Positions 37,808-47,285 of a stretch of 64,000 nucleotides of DNA are shown piece by piece. Position 1 is the first letter of the stretch. Every line of letters begins with the position of its first letter. Origin of the DNA: Furfurilactobacillus milii (GTDB lineage Bacteria; Bacillota; Bacilli; Lactobacillales; Lactobacillaceae); NCBI RefSeq assembly GCF_009863985.1, contig NZ_WEZT01000015.1, positions 1 through 64,000 on the forward strand, written 5' to 3'. A program made the translations under genes and the position numbers. The notes under the pieces are model-generated. The model was not told the origin of the DNA. It saw only the letters and a list, made by a program, of their open reading frames with translations, and did not search any database.

Positions 37808-38368
37808 ATGCAAACAAAAGGTGAAATTCTCTCGGCCAATTTAAAGAGGGCACGTAATCAATTACGGCTCACACAGTCTGAGGCTGCTAAACAACTAAAT
37901 GTTTCACGTCAGGCTATTTCTAACTGGGAGACAGGGCGCAATCTGCCAGATGTTTTATTGCTGCAACAAGCGGCAGACGTCTATCAAACGTCTGTTGACG
38001 CATTGATGAATGCTTCCGCAGTGACAACGATATCGGCTAAGTTCTCAAAAGTCTTGATCGTAATCGCAGAAACTATCTTGGTAACTATTCGGATGACACA
38101 GTTATCCACAATTGCTGGTCTAAGAATGATGGATGGTTTGATTGTGATTGTGGCAATGTTGCTATTTATATTCAAGATTAGAAGAACGCAACTTGTTTCT
38201 GCAACGATATTGATAGGTGTGTTAAACCTTATTGCCGCGTGGCAGTCGCAGATCGACTTAAATTTTGGCATGCGATTTGCTTGTTTTGTAGCAGGCATTT
38301 TGCTGCTGTTACAAGCTATTATTGGTTTGACTAGGAGGATCACTGAGAACCATCATTTTCAACATTGA
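37808..38368 (+). CDS. HTH (XRE family) regulator with membrane domain
   Basis: A 186-residue protein. The N-terminal helix-turn-helix TQSEAAKQLNVSRQAISNWE (about residues 24-43) is followed by four hydrophobic segments from about residue 80 on (ILVTIRM, LIVIVAMLLFIF, ATILIGVLNLIA, FVAGILLLL). A membrane-tied repressor is likely. ATG 37808 (AGGAG seven bases before) or 37805 are possible. The next small membrane gene follows by 18 bases. Confidence 0.8.
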   Translation: MQTKGEILSANLKRARNQLRLTQSEAAKQLNVSRQAISNWETGRNLPDVLLLQQAADVYQTSVDALMNASAVTTISAKFSKVLIVIAETILVTIRMTQLSTIAGLRMMDGLIVIVAMLLFIFKIRRTQLVSATILIGVLNLIAAWQSQIDLNFGMRFACFVAGILLLLQAIIGLTRRITENHHFQH

Positions 38369-38386
38369 TGTTCGGGGTGGTTAGCG

Positions 38387-38593
38387 ATGAAACGATTGTG
38401 GTGGTTGGTGACTATTGTCTGGAGCTTTCTGCTTGGATGCGCAGTGGCAATTGTCATGACACGTACGGTGGATGGGGCAGGTGTGACACAAACGCCTGCG
38501 TTGCGAATTATTTCACTGGTAATCTTAGGGATAGTTATTGCTTTCGTTTGTGCCTGTCAATTGATTTGGTGGCTAATTATGCGCCGGCATTGA
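38387..38593 (+). CDS. small two-span membrane protein
   Basis: A 68-residue product with hydrophobic stretches at about residues 5-24 and 40-63 joined by a polar loop. GGGGTGG lies before the ATG. It probably shares a transcript with the HTH gene. Function unknown. Confidence 0.65.
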   Translation: MKRLWWLVTIVWSFLLGCAVAIVMTRTVDGAGVTQTPALRIISLVILGIVIAFVCACQLIWWLIMRRH

Positions 38594-38614
38594 GACCTTA
38601 ATTTAAATCAGACC

Positions 38615-38645
38615 AAAAAGCCGCCCATCAATTAAGATGGACGGT
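38615..38645 (-). terminator. terminator of the minus-strand transcript
   Basis: Minus strand CCGTCCATC and GATGGGCGG (one G-T pair) form a 9-bp stem followed by CTTTTT. On the plus strand it also stands behind the small membrane protein gene. Confidence 0.75.
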
Positions 38646-38956
38646 TTCTCTGTCATCCGGTCATCGCAAACATCTCATGACGCTGTTGCCAAGTTGATCT
38701 TTGCTCACGGATTACTGCCGGTCACACACCGGCTGTTTAATTGTGCGACCCCGCGGGAGTCACTTATATTGGTGGCGGATTCTAGGTTGCCGCCTGCCTG
38801 TTATCAGCTGATGAACAACTTCATCCAACTGACCCTGTGGTTCTTAGGAAGGAATCTTTCTAAGGCCAACGCTTTTTTCGTGGTCATGATTCACTCACTG
38901 GCCATTCGTCTAAGCGTCTAATTGTAATGGGATGTTCGCTCCCTGGACGATGTTTA

Positions 38957-39046
38957 TCAGAACAATACCATTTCACGGTGAAGTGACTTCATGATGTCTA
39001 ACACCAACCATTCCGACACGTAGTCCAAACTGTGTTCTAAACTCAT
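38957..39046 (-). CDS. possible 29-residue peptide
   Basis: ATG at 39046 to TGA at 38957, encoding a peptide starting MSLEHSLDYVSEWL. A GGAAGGAAG stretch ends ten bases before the ATG, right behind the predicted transcript start. No homologue is recognised and codon evidence is too short to judge. Confidence 0.3.
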   Translation of the reverse strand: MSLEHSLDYVSEWLVLDIMKSLHREMVLF

Positions 39047-39092
39047 TAAAGGCCAACTTCCTTCCTCACTTAGAAGTATAGCAAACGTTGAA

Positions 39093-39106
39093 TGAAAGCG
39101 CTACCA
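39093..39106. promoter_or_regulatory. cre-like site (CcpA)
   Basis: TGAAAGCGCTACCA fits the catabolite element pattern TGWAARCGYTWNCW at every position. It covers the -35 region of the minus-strand transcript at 39068, so repression on good carbon sources is likely. Confidence 0.6.
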
Positions 39107-39138
39107 TTATTTACTATTTTCGATATTAAAATTTAAAT

Positions 39139-39152
39139 CGAACAAATGTTTG
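39139..39152. promoter_or_regulatory. LexA-like box before addB
   Basis: CGAACAAATGTTTG follows the Gram-positive SOS pattern CGAACRNRYGTTYC in 13 of 14 positions. It lies 80 bases before addB. Confidence 0.4.
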
Positions 39153-39231
39153 TACATCTATTTCACCGAGAATCAGATTCGGGTAAAATGGATACAACGA
39201 GTTAGTTCCGCAGAAGAAAGGGGCAAAAAAC

Positions 39232-42200
39232 GTGTCGTTAAACTTTATTTTGGGCCAAGCCAAATTTGATCATCGTCAGGAAATGATTGAGCAAATGCGT
39301 GCCTCCATGGCTGAGCATCCAAAAGATCAATACTTCGTTTTGGTTCCTAACCACATTAAGTTCAATGCTGAGGTTGGTGTATTAAATGCATTGAAAGAAG
39401 CCACGGATAAGACGAACCAGTCACTCTATGCAAATGGCCAAATTCAAGTATTTTCGTTTACTCGATTAGCTTGGTATTTTATGAAAAACACGCCGACTTA
39501 TCAACTACCGCGTTTATCAAACGCTGGGTTAAGTATGCTGATTTATCACATTATTGCGCAACACCAGGCTGAATTGACCGTTTTTGCCGGTGAACTTAAC
39601 CAAACCGGTTTTATTAATCAGCTGGTTCGCCAATTTTCCGAGTTAAAGGTCGGTCAGGTTAGTGCGGCGGATTTGCAACATATCGCGGGTTCTTTGGAAA
39701 CTAGTGAACAGGCAGATCTAGGCGGCAAACTCCATGATTTGGCAATTGTATATGAGGCATACACAGAGACTTTAAGCGGCAATTATGTCGATAATGCTGA
39801 CCTAGTGAACCAGTTAACTGATTTTTTGGCGCAGGGCAATGAACTTAAACACGCCCATATTTATTTAGACGGATACGCTACTTTTTCTGCACAGGAACAA
39901 CAATTAGTCACCGTAATGATGAAACAGGCTGCTTCGGTCACCGTTTCGTTGGTTATGCAGCGTGCTCCGAAACAAACGCCTGAATTAGGTGATCTATTTT
40001 ATGAGCCGTCATTGACGTATTTGAAACTAGTTCAGTTAGCTCGTGAAAACCAGATTCAGATTAAGTTAGACACGACTGCTAAGAAATTGCGGGTAAGCAC
40101 TGAATTAGCTAAGTTAGACGATTATTGGGTCGCCAGCGTTCCCGCCAAACGCCTGCCGGTTGAGCAACTCTCAGCTCAAACGAATTTACGTGTGTTCACT
40201 GCTGAAACACGTTTGGACGAACTTAACCAAGTTGCCCGCCAGATTCGAACGATGGTTGCCCAACAGCCTGAACGGTATCATTATCGTGACTTTTTAGTGT
40301 TGAGCCGACATTTAGCACCGTATGAAAACTTTGTTGGTCCAGTGTTTGATCAGATGGAAATTCCTTATTTCGATGATTCAGACAAACCGATGGACAAGCA
40401 CCCACTGATTGAATTAATCAGTGCTTTATTTGACGTACGCGACCATTATTACCGTTATCAAGATGTGATGCGGTTGTTAAAAACGGAGCTGTTAATTCCC
40501 CGTACATTGGGACAGGAAATGTCAGTCAAAGATTTTCGACAGGCGTTGTCGCTAACGGAAAATTGGGTATTGAAAACCGGTATTGAGGGCTCTCGTTGGG
40601 TTGAAAAAGAAGATTGGACGTATTGGCGTTTACAACATGTCGATGATGAGACCCTCACGGAAGCAGACGTTGAGGTTCAACGTCAAATAAACGTTATTCA
40701 CCATTTCATTGGGGCCGTCTTGCCCCCCTTTTTCAAAAAATTAGATAAAGCCACTAATGGTACCGAGACAGCCAAGATTTTGTATCAGTTTTTAGCTGAT
40801 AATGGGGTGATTGATTGCCTGAATTCATGGCGGGTAACGGCTACCGATAACGGAGACTTAGATCGTGCAAGCCGCAATGAGCAGGCATGGAATACATTTA
40901 CCGGCATTTTGGACGAGTATGTCAGTCTCTTAGGAGAGGCTGCTGACTTTGATGTCGATGAATTTGCTGCGTTGCTGTTGAATGGATTCGAAGGCACCAA
41001 TTATACTCAAATTCCGGCAACCTTAGACCAAGTGACTATTTCAGAAACGGGAATTGTCCAACTAAATGATTATCAGGTTGTTTTCCTAATCGGGGCTACT
41101 GATGATGTTATGCCAGATCAGGTCGCTGAAAGTAGTATTTTAACCGATGGTGATCGAGACCGATTAGCCCCTAAACTCGCGGATAATCAATTTTTAACGT
41201 TAAGCGCGGGTACGCGAATGACATTTGATCCATATATTAACTACATGGGATTCCTGACTGGATGCCAGCAATTGATCTTATCGTATCCGCAAGGAGGAAC
41301 TGATGAAAACGGCCTTCAACCGTCACGCTACGTCACGAGCATTGTGAACCACTTTCAATTGCCTGTCGTTACCTACACCGCCACTCCAAATGTGGCAACG
41401 CAGCAAGCCAGTGCACTGCAACCGTTTATTGGCTCGCCACGATTTGCACTGACTAATTTGATTAAGGTTAGCTATCAGGCCAAAGAGACCCAGTTACCGT
41501 TGCCAAAGCCATGGGTGTTCGTGTACCGCTGGTTGCGATTGTCTTCCGTTAAAACGTTAACGGATCAATTATTAGCGGGAATAGATTACCGAAATACACC
41601 ACAACCATTACGGCCTGATATTGTACAAGGTCTTTATGGTGATCAGTTAAATACTTCCATTTCACAGCTTGAGACATTCTATAGAAATCAGTATGAGTAC
41701 TTTCTTAAGTTTGGGCTACGTTTAAATGAACGAGATGAATTCGAATTATCTGCCGCTAGCACTGGGGAGTATTTCCATATGGCGCTGGATCAGCTGATGA
41801 AGTTGGTAGTCAGTCGGCAACTAGATTTAAGTCAGCTGAGTGAATCTGCCATCAATGATCTCGTAAGTGAAGTGATGCCAACGGTCAATGACCAACCGCA
41901 ATTTGCTATTCTTAACAGTTCCCACCGCATGGGATATATTCGCAATCAGTTAATTGAAACCATCAAACGGATGGCGACGGTTATCGGGCAACAACAGCAA
42001 ATTACGCCGATGCGGACGTTAGCTACGGAAGTATTGTTCGGCCATGTTGGGGCGGATTCAGGGATGCCAGCTTTGTCGTTCAAACTGCACGGGGATCGTC
42101 ACATTAACGTGCGTGGAAAAATAGACCGAGTTGATGGAATGAATGTTGGCAGTAAAGAATACTTGAGTGTTGTGGATTATAAATCTGGCCGACGTACATT

Positions 42201-42840
42201 TGATTTTGAGCAAGCCTACTACGGGCTATCAATGCAGATGCTGACGTACCTTGATGCCCTTCGCCAAGATGCCGATTCAGTGAGCCCTAGTCAGTTAAAC
42301 TCACTAGCAGGTGCTTTATACCTACACATTCAAAGTGCAGGCATTTCGCTAAATAAACTGGGTAAGGGTAAACGTTTGGACCTAAATGACTTGGCATCTA
42401 TCAGCGATGCGTTGCTGTCAGCCCACAAGTACCAAGGTGTGTTGGTTGCTGATCCTGTCATTCTGACAAACTTAGATCAGGACATTGCAGATGGCGGCCA
42501 CTCAAAAGTTTATCCATTGGCTCTAAAAAAAGATAAAACATTGTCCGCGACGGCTAAGACAGTCATTACTGCTGAACAACTGAATGATTTATTGTCATAC
42601 GAGGAACAACTCATTGTTAACGCGGGTAATCAGATTTTTGCCGGATCAGATAAGCTCAATCCATTCCAAAATGCCCGCAAACAGACAGGGTTGCAGTATT
42701 CACCATACACTGCGGTTATGCGATTTGACGCAATGCTACCTGAAAATCGCTATCACGTGTTGGATAAATTAACGCCAGCAGATGTGCTTCATCGCATTGA
42801 TCCAAAGCAACAGGAGGATGATAAAGATGGCAACAACTAA
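39232..42840 (+). CDS. addB: ATP-dependent nuclease subunit B (RexB type)
   Basis: A 1202-residue subunit of the AddAB/RexAB helicase-nuclease that resects double-strand breaks. The nuclease site is near residue 980 with LSVVDYKSGRR. The N-terminal Walker A of true AddB is absent (FILGQAKFDH in its place), and the C-terminal segment QTGLQYSPYTAV lacks the iron-sulphur cysteines; both mark the RexB variety of lactobacilli and streptococci. GTG start at 39232 after AAAGGGG. Its end overlaps addA by 14 bases. Confidence 0.93.
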   Translation: MSLNFILGQAKFDHRQEMIEQMRASMAEHPKDQYFVLVPNHIKFNAEVGVLNALKEATDKTNQSLYANGQIQVFSFTRLAWYFMKNTPTYQLPRLSNAGLSMLIYHIIAQHQAELTVFAGELNQTGFINQLVRQFSELKVGQVSAADLQHIAGSLETSEQADLGGKLHDLAIVYEAYTETLSGNYVDNADLVNQLTDFLAQGNELKHAHIYLDGYATFSAQEQQLVTVMMKQAASVTVSLVMQRAPKQTPELGDLFYEPSLTYLKLVQLARENQIQIKLDTTAKKLRVSTELAKLDDYWVASVPAKRLPVEQLSAQTNLRVFTAETRLDELNQVARQIRTMVAQQPERYHYRDFLVLSRHLAPYENFVGPVFDQMEIPYFDDSDKPMDKHPLIELISALFDVRDHYYRYQDVMRLLKTELLIPRTLGQEMSVKDFRQALSLTENWVLKTGIEGSRWVEKEDWTYWRLQHVDDETLTEADVEVQRQINVIHHFIGAVLPPFFKKLDKATNGTETAKILYQFLADNGVIDCLNSWRVTATDNGDLDRASRNEQAWNTFTGILDEYVSLLGEAADFDVDEFAALLLNGFEGTNYTQIPATLDQVTISETGIVQLNDYQVVFLIGATDDVMPDQVAESSILTDGDRDRLAPKLADNQFLTLSAGTRMTFDPYINYMGFLTGCQQLILSYPQGGTDENGLQPSRYVTSIVNHFQLPVVTYTATPNVATQQASALQPFIGSPRFALTNLIKVSYQAKETQLPLPKPWVFVYRWLRLSSVKTLTDQLLAGIDYRNTPQPLRPDIVQGLYGDQLNTSISQLETFYRNQYEYFLKFGLRLNERDEFELSAASTGEYFHMALDQLMKLVVSRQLDLSQLSESAINDLVSEVMPTVNDQPQFAILNSSHRMGYIRNQLIETIKRMATVIGQQQQITPMRTLATEVLFGHVGADSGMPALSFKLHGDRHINVRGKIDRVDGMNVGSKEYLSVVDYKSGRRTFDFEQAYYGLSMQMLTYLDALRQDADSVSPSQLNSLAGALYLHIQSAGISLNKLGKGKRLDLNDLASISDALLSAHKYQGVLVADPVILTNLDQDIADGGHSKVYPLALKKDKTLSATAKTVITAEQLNDLLSYEEQLIVNAGNQIFAGSDKLNPFQNARKQTGLQYSPYTAVMRFDAMLPENRYHVLDKLTPADVLHRIDPKQQEDDKDGNN

Positions 42841-45800
42841 GTTAAATTTCACACCGGCCCAGGATGCCGCCATTCATCATGCCGGCCACAATGTTTTAGT
42901 TTCAGCTTCAGCTGGTTCTGGGAAAACCCGTGTATTAGTCGAACGTGTAATTACCAAATTATTGGATGAGAGCAATGATACAGACATCACTAATTTACTG
43001 GTGGTGACGTTTACTAATGCAGCAGCTAAAGAAATGCGTGACCGTATTCAAACCACATTAAGGCGTGAAATAAATAAAAATGACGGTGAAGATGCCGACA
43101 GTAACAAACGGCGTCGTCAGCTGTTACATCAGTTAAATCTGCTTGGCAGCGCCGATATTAGTACCTTGGACGCATTTTGTTTGCGACTAGTTCAGAAATA
43201 CTATTATGTCATTAAACTTGATCCAGTTTTTCGTCAGCTGGCCGATGAAACAGAAGCCCAGTTACTAAAAGAAGATGTTTGGGGCGATTTACGTGAAACC
43301 TTGTACGCCAACGATAATAATGGTCGATTTGCTGAGCTAACCCGTAATTTTTCTAACGATCGTGATGATGAGGGATTACAGGACCTAGTCTTTAGACTCG
43401 CAACGTTTGCCACTGCAAAAGCTAAGCCTGATGCATGGCTGGAGAGTTTAGTCAATCAGTACAAATTATCCGATGGAAGTCTTTGGGAAAGCGATTTAGC
43501 GCAGCAATACATCCAGCCGAGTGTGACCAGCGCAATTCAACAGTGTTTGGCAGATATTCAAACGGCTAATAACATTGTTGCTGGTTTCTCAAGTGATGAC
43601 TATATTGCCAAGTGGCAGAAGGTCCTAGCGCCCTTAACCGACCGATTTACAAAGTTGCAGGATGAACTAACGACGACAAACTGGGATTCACTGCGAGATG
43701 AATTGGCTAGTGTTGATACTGGTCGGGCACCTGGGCTAAGAAAATTAGAAGCCGATGATCAACGTGTTCATGATCAGTTAAAAACGTTACGAGGTGGTTT
43801 GAAAAAGCGCCTAGAACAGCTAATTGATCGTTACTTTGTTTTAAACGAAGCTGACATTAAAAAGGTTAACCAGCATGCGAGTGAATTAGTTGCGCAACTT
43901 GCTGACGTGGTAAAGCAGTTTATGTCAGCCTTTGCAGCTGCAAAACGTCAACGACACTTAGTTGACTTTGGTGACCTAGAACATTTTGCGTATCAAATTT
44001 TGCAAGATGACAGTGTCCATCAAGAAATTACGAAAAAGTATCACGAGGTACTCGTTGATGAATACCAAGATATCAATGAGCTGCAAGAATCAATTTTGCA
44101 ATCAGTGGCTAGCCAGACGGCTGGTCACGGAAACATGTTCATGGTGGGCGATATGAAGCAATCAATTTATCGCTTTCGCTTGGCTGATCCAACGTTATTT
44201 TTAAAAAAATATAATACGTTTGATACTCATGACCAATTGGCCGAAAAGCCAAATAGCGATGGTGAGCGGATTATCCTGGCCGATAATTTTCGTTCGATGA
44301 AGAATGTTGACGCCTTTACAAATTTGATTTTTTCACAGTTAATGGACGAATCTCTTGGCGAAATGAATTATGCCGGGGATGCTGAATTGCAATATGGACC
44401 AAAGGATTATCCGGAGAAGGATGTTCCAAAAACGCAGGTTATGATTTATGAGAGCGGCACTGACGATGAGTCTGCGGATAGTGATGATGACGAAGAGGAC
44501 GTCACTGACGCTTTGACCATTAATGATCGCGCAGAAGGTCAAATCGTGATGGTAGCAGCTAAAATTCGTGATATGGTAGCCGAAAAGACACAAATTTTTG
44601 ATCGCCAGCAAGGCACCAATCGAGACATGACGTATGGGGATGTCGCATTACTTGTTCCAACCCGTAACAACAATCTGTTACTTCAAGAGCAATTTGCTAA
44701 GCTGGGGGTTCCTCTAGAAGTCCGCGATACTGCGAATTACTTCCAAACAACCGAAATTCAAATTATGATGGCTCTTTTACGAATTATTGATAACCCATAC
44801 CAAGACATTCCATTAGCAGCTGTTTTGCGTTCTCCGATTGTCGGTTTAAATGAAAATGAATTGGCCTACCTACGCATTCAAAACAAAACAAGTGATTACT
44901 ACCAAGCCCTGCTGGATTTTGAACAACGTGTTCAATCAGAACCTGATAAGATAGGTGACTTTGGTCAGCGTGTCCATGAACGTTTGCAACGTTTTTTAAA
45001 GCAGTTAGATCACTTTAGGGATATTGCTCGTCAAAATCAGTTGGTAACGTTAATCTGGACTATCTATCAAGATACTGGCTTTCTTGATTATGTTGCCGGA
45101 ATGCCAGGTGGACAACAACGGGCAAGTAACTTACATGCACTATACGCACGGGCAGCTGATTATGAAAACAGCAGCTTTAAAGGCGTCTTTCAGTTTGTTC
45201 ACTTCATTACGGAAATGCAAAAACGCGATAAGGATTTGGCTGAGGTTAATACGACAAGCAATGACAATGCTGTTTCAGTAATGACAATCCACGGTAGCAA
45301 AGGCCTGGAATTTCCAGTGGTATTTGTCATGGACGCGTCCCACGGTTTCAATCTATCGGATCAGCGGAGCGCTGTGGTGTTGGACGACCATCTTGGTATT
45401 GGAATCACGTGGTACGATCAAAGTCGTCATTTGAAGATAGATACACTGCAGAAAAAATTGGTTGCCAGCGAGTCACTCAAAAAGACTTTATCTGAAGAAA
45501 TGCGGGTGCTGTACGTTGCTCTGACACGAGCACAACAACGTTTGTTTGTGGTTGGCACGTATAAGGATCAGGATGATCTATTAAAGCATTGGCAAAAAGC
45601 AGCTAACAATGCGGCCTTAACGTTAAATACGACACTAAGATCGGAAACTAAGAACTTCATGGATTGGATTGGGATGGCTCTTTTACGATTGCCGTCAGTG
45701 GCCAAACAATTAGGAGTGGATGACTTTGTGATTCCGTTGTCGTCTGAGGTTGTGAACGACACGCGGGCGGATAGCTTCGAATTGGTCTTAAAAACGAAAG

Positions 45801-46672
45801 CTGATTTAGAGGCTGCCGGCATTTTACAAGCAGCGGATGACGAACAACAAACTTACTTGGATGAATTACGTGAAACGGCCAAACAAACCAAGTTTGGTGA
45901 CCTTAACGTTGATGCGTTAGAGCAGGTATTGTCTTTTAGCTATGCAAACGAAGCCGCAACGAAAACGACTGCGTATCAATCTGTCTCAGAATTGAAGCGA
46001 TTGTTCGAAGAACCCGACCAGAATCAGTTTGGTACGCTGGAATTAGACGATCAGGCCAAGGCTCGGTCACGGGTTACTAACAACGAATTAAGGACACCAC
46101 AGTTTATGCAAACGGTCACGGCGCCGAAGCCTACTGAGATTGGGACAGCGACTCATCTAGTTCTGCAGGAAGTAGACTTAAGCGCTGGTCAACCTAGTCC
46201 CGAAGACTTGCAGAATCTTGTTAATCAACTGGTTAAAGATCATGTGTTGACTGATGCGGTGGCTTTGAAAATCAACTTGTCTCAGATTGAGAGCTTCTTT
46301 CACAGCGATTTAGGCAAGCAGGTGCTTGAACATGCGAATGAGGTTCATCGTGAAGCGGCCTTTTCTTTGCTAATACCTGCTTATCAGTTATATCAGGGCA
46401 TTCATCAGCCAGAAGATGAGACGAAGGCTGAGCAAGTGCTCATTCACGGAATTATCGACGGTTATTATATCAAGGATGACGAGGTCACGTTATTTGATTA
46501 CAAGACTGATTATATTGACCCTGCACATCAAGATGAGGGACTTCAAAAGTTGGTTGAGCGCTACCGAGGCCAATTGAACCTTTACGCTGCCGCGCTGACA
46601 AACATGACTAGATTACCTGTAACGCACAAAATTCTTTACGCGTTAGATGCCAGCCGACCGATTGAAATATAA
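42827..46672 (+). CDS. addA: ATP-dependent helicase/nuclease subunit A
   Basis: A 1281-residue UvrD-type helicase and nuclease. Walker A SASAGSGKTRVL (about residues 23-34), motif II VLVDEYQDINELQ (about 410), motif VI-like EEMRVLYVALTRAQQRL (about 890), and the C-terminal RecB-type nuclease motif LFDYKTDYI (about 1225). AGGAGG precedes the ATG at 42827. It acts with AddB on DNA ends. Confidence 0.95.
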   Translation: MATTKLNFTPAQDAAIHHAGHNVLVSASAGSGKTRVLVERVITKLLDESNDTDITNLLVVTFTNAAAKEMRDRIQTTLRREINKNDGEDADSNKRRRQLLHQLNLLGSADISTLDAFCLRLVQKYYYVIKLDPVFRQLADETEAQLLKEDVWGDLRETLYANDNNGRFAELTRNFSNDRDDEGLQDLVFRLATFATAKAKPDAWLESLVNQYKLSDGSLWESDLAQQYIQPSVTSAIQQCLADIQTANNIVAGFSSDDYIAKWQKVLAPLTDRFTKLQDELTTTNWDSLRDELASVDTGRAPGLRKLEADDQRVHDQLKTLRGGLKKRLEQLIDRYFVLNEADIKKVNQHASELVAQLADVVKQFMSAFAAAKRQRHLVDFGDLEHFAYQILQDDSVHQEITKKYHEVLVDEYQDINELQESILQSVASQTAGHGNMFMVGDMKQSIYRFRLADPTLFLKKYNTFDTHDQLAEKPNSDGERIILADNFRSMKNVDAFTNLIFSQLMDESLGEMNYAGDAELQYGPKDYPEKDVPKTQVMIYESGTDDESADSDDDEEDVTDALTINDRAEGQIVMVAAKIRDMVAEKTQIFDRQQGTNRDMTYGDVALLVPTRNNNLLLQEQFAKLGVPLEVRDTANYFQTTEIQIMMALLRIIDNPYQDIPLAAVLRSPIVGLNENELAYLRIQNKTSDYYQALLDFEQRVQSEPDKIGDFGQRVHERLQRFLKQLDHFRDIARQNQLVTLIWTIYQDTGFLDYVAGMPGGQQRASNLHALYARAADYENSSFKGVFQFVHFITEMQKRDKDLAEVNTTSNDNAVSVMTIHGSKGLEFPVVFVMDASHGFNLSDQRSAVVLDDHLGIGITWYDQSRHLKIDTLQKKLVASESLKKTLSEEMRVLYVALTRAQQRLFVVGTYKDQDDLLKHWQKAANNAALTLNTTLRSETKNFMDWIGMALLRLPSVAKQLGVDDFVIPLSSEVVNDTRADSFELVLKTKADLEAAGILQAADDEQQTYLDELRETAKQTKFGDLNVDALEQVLSFSYANEAATKTTAYQSVSELKRLFEEPDQNQFGTLELDDQAKARSRVTNNELRTPQFMQTVTAPKPTEIGTATHLVLQEVDLSAGQPSPEDLQNLVNQLVKDHVLTDAVALKINLSQIESFFHSDLGKQVLEHANEVHREAAFSLLIPAYQLYQGIHQPEDETKAEQVLIHGIIDGYYIKDDEVTLFDYKTDYIDPAHQDEGLQKLVERYRGQLNLYAAALTNMTRLPVTHKILYALDASRPIEI

Positions 46673-46675
46673 ATA

Positions 46676-46742
46676 AAAAACTGATTTTCTTGATGACTTA
46701 CACGTTAACTGGCGTAAGCACAGAAGAAAATCAGTTTTTTTA
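46676..46742. terminator. bidirectional terminator
   Basis: AAACTGATTTTCTT and AGAAAATCAGTTT form the outer stem, with an inner CTTAC/GTAAG stem, and T runs stand on both sides. It separates addA from the converging DUF1836 gene. Confidence 0.8.
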
Positions 46743-47261
46743 TTGTTGATTAGCATCAATTACACGATGCAGAGCCTTTTTAGCGGAGAGCCAAAATAGA
46801 AAGGCTTCCAGTGCGTCATAACGAATAACCTCTGCGGCAGACATTTCTTGCTGTTGCTGTTCGGCCAAACGAAAATGTTTGAAGGAGTCGTTAGCAGCTT
46901 CTCGATTAAATAGTGTTATGAAATGATCGTAACTTTTTTGCGGTGACTCATTGTCGATGATGTATTGAAGGGCAACTCTAAGCTCTTCAAGCGAAAAAAT
47001 GTTTTTTAAGAGACCAACAATGATAGCACCTGCTAAATGAATCTTATGATAGCTTTTTTTGTCGGGTGCGACTAGAACGTCAGCCTTAAAGTAATTATGC
47101 ATCATTGTTTTAGTCACTATATCGCCGGTAATAGGGCGTAAATACCCATTTGTGAGTTCAATCAGCTGGTCGAGATGAAGGTCGAATCCAGGTAGGTCTG
47201 ACCAATGTGGCAGAATCATCAAATTATTATTTTCGAATGATTGATTCAATGGCTTTGACAT
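46740..47261 (-). CDS. DUF1836 family protein
   Basis: A 173-residue mostly helical, soluble protein. The N-terminal part has LPGFDLHLDQLIELTNGYL and the middle ITGDIVTKTMMHNYFKAD, which resembles a MerR-like helix-turn-helix as described for DUF1836. Its job is unknown, regulation is possible. It follows the DegV gene by 24 bases and is likely co-transcribed. Confidence 0.8.
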   Translation of the reverse strand: MSKPLNQSFENNNLMILPHWSDLPGFDLHLDQLIELTNGYLRPITGDIVTKTMMHNYFKADVLVAPDKKSYHKIHLAGAIIVGLLKNIFSLEELRVALQYIIDNESPQKSYDHFITLFNREAANDSFKHFRLAEQQQQEMSAAEVIRYDALEAFLFWLSAKKALHRVIDANQQ

Positions 47262-47285
47262 ATTAATGGGGCGTCCTTTCTGACA

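Larger units (their letters stand above)
38613..39068 (-). ncRNA. putative structured minus-strand transcript
   Basis: A 640-base gap between genes shows, on the minus strand, TATACT (39075-39080), a start near 39068 and a terminator at 38615-38644. No frame over 60 codons lies inside. Several hairpins occur: CTTAGAAAG/CTTCCTAAG, GGCGGC/GCCGCC and CCGGT/ACCGG. A 29-codon frame is near the 5' end. I read it as a regulatory RNA, possibly one that also codes for a short peptide. No known class (RNase P, tmRNA, 6S) fits. Confidence 0.45.

Noticed and set aside
38637-38921. 94-codon plus-strand frame in the gap before addB
   Set aside because: No start signal and unlikely composition; the minus-strand promoter, terminator and hairpins explain the region better.
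38613-39068. RNase P RNA or tmRNA on the minus strand
   Set aside because: None of the conserved core motifs of either RNA (GAGGAAAGTCC, ACAGAAA or a tRNA-like end) is present.
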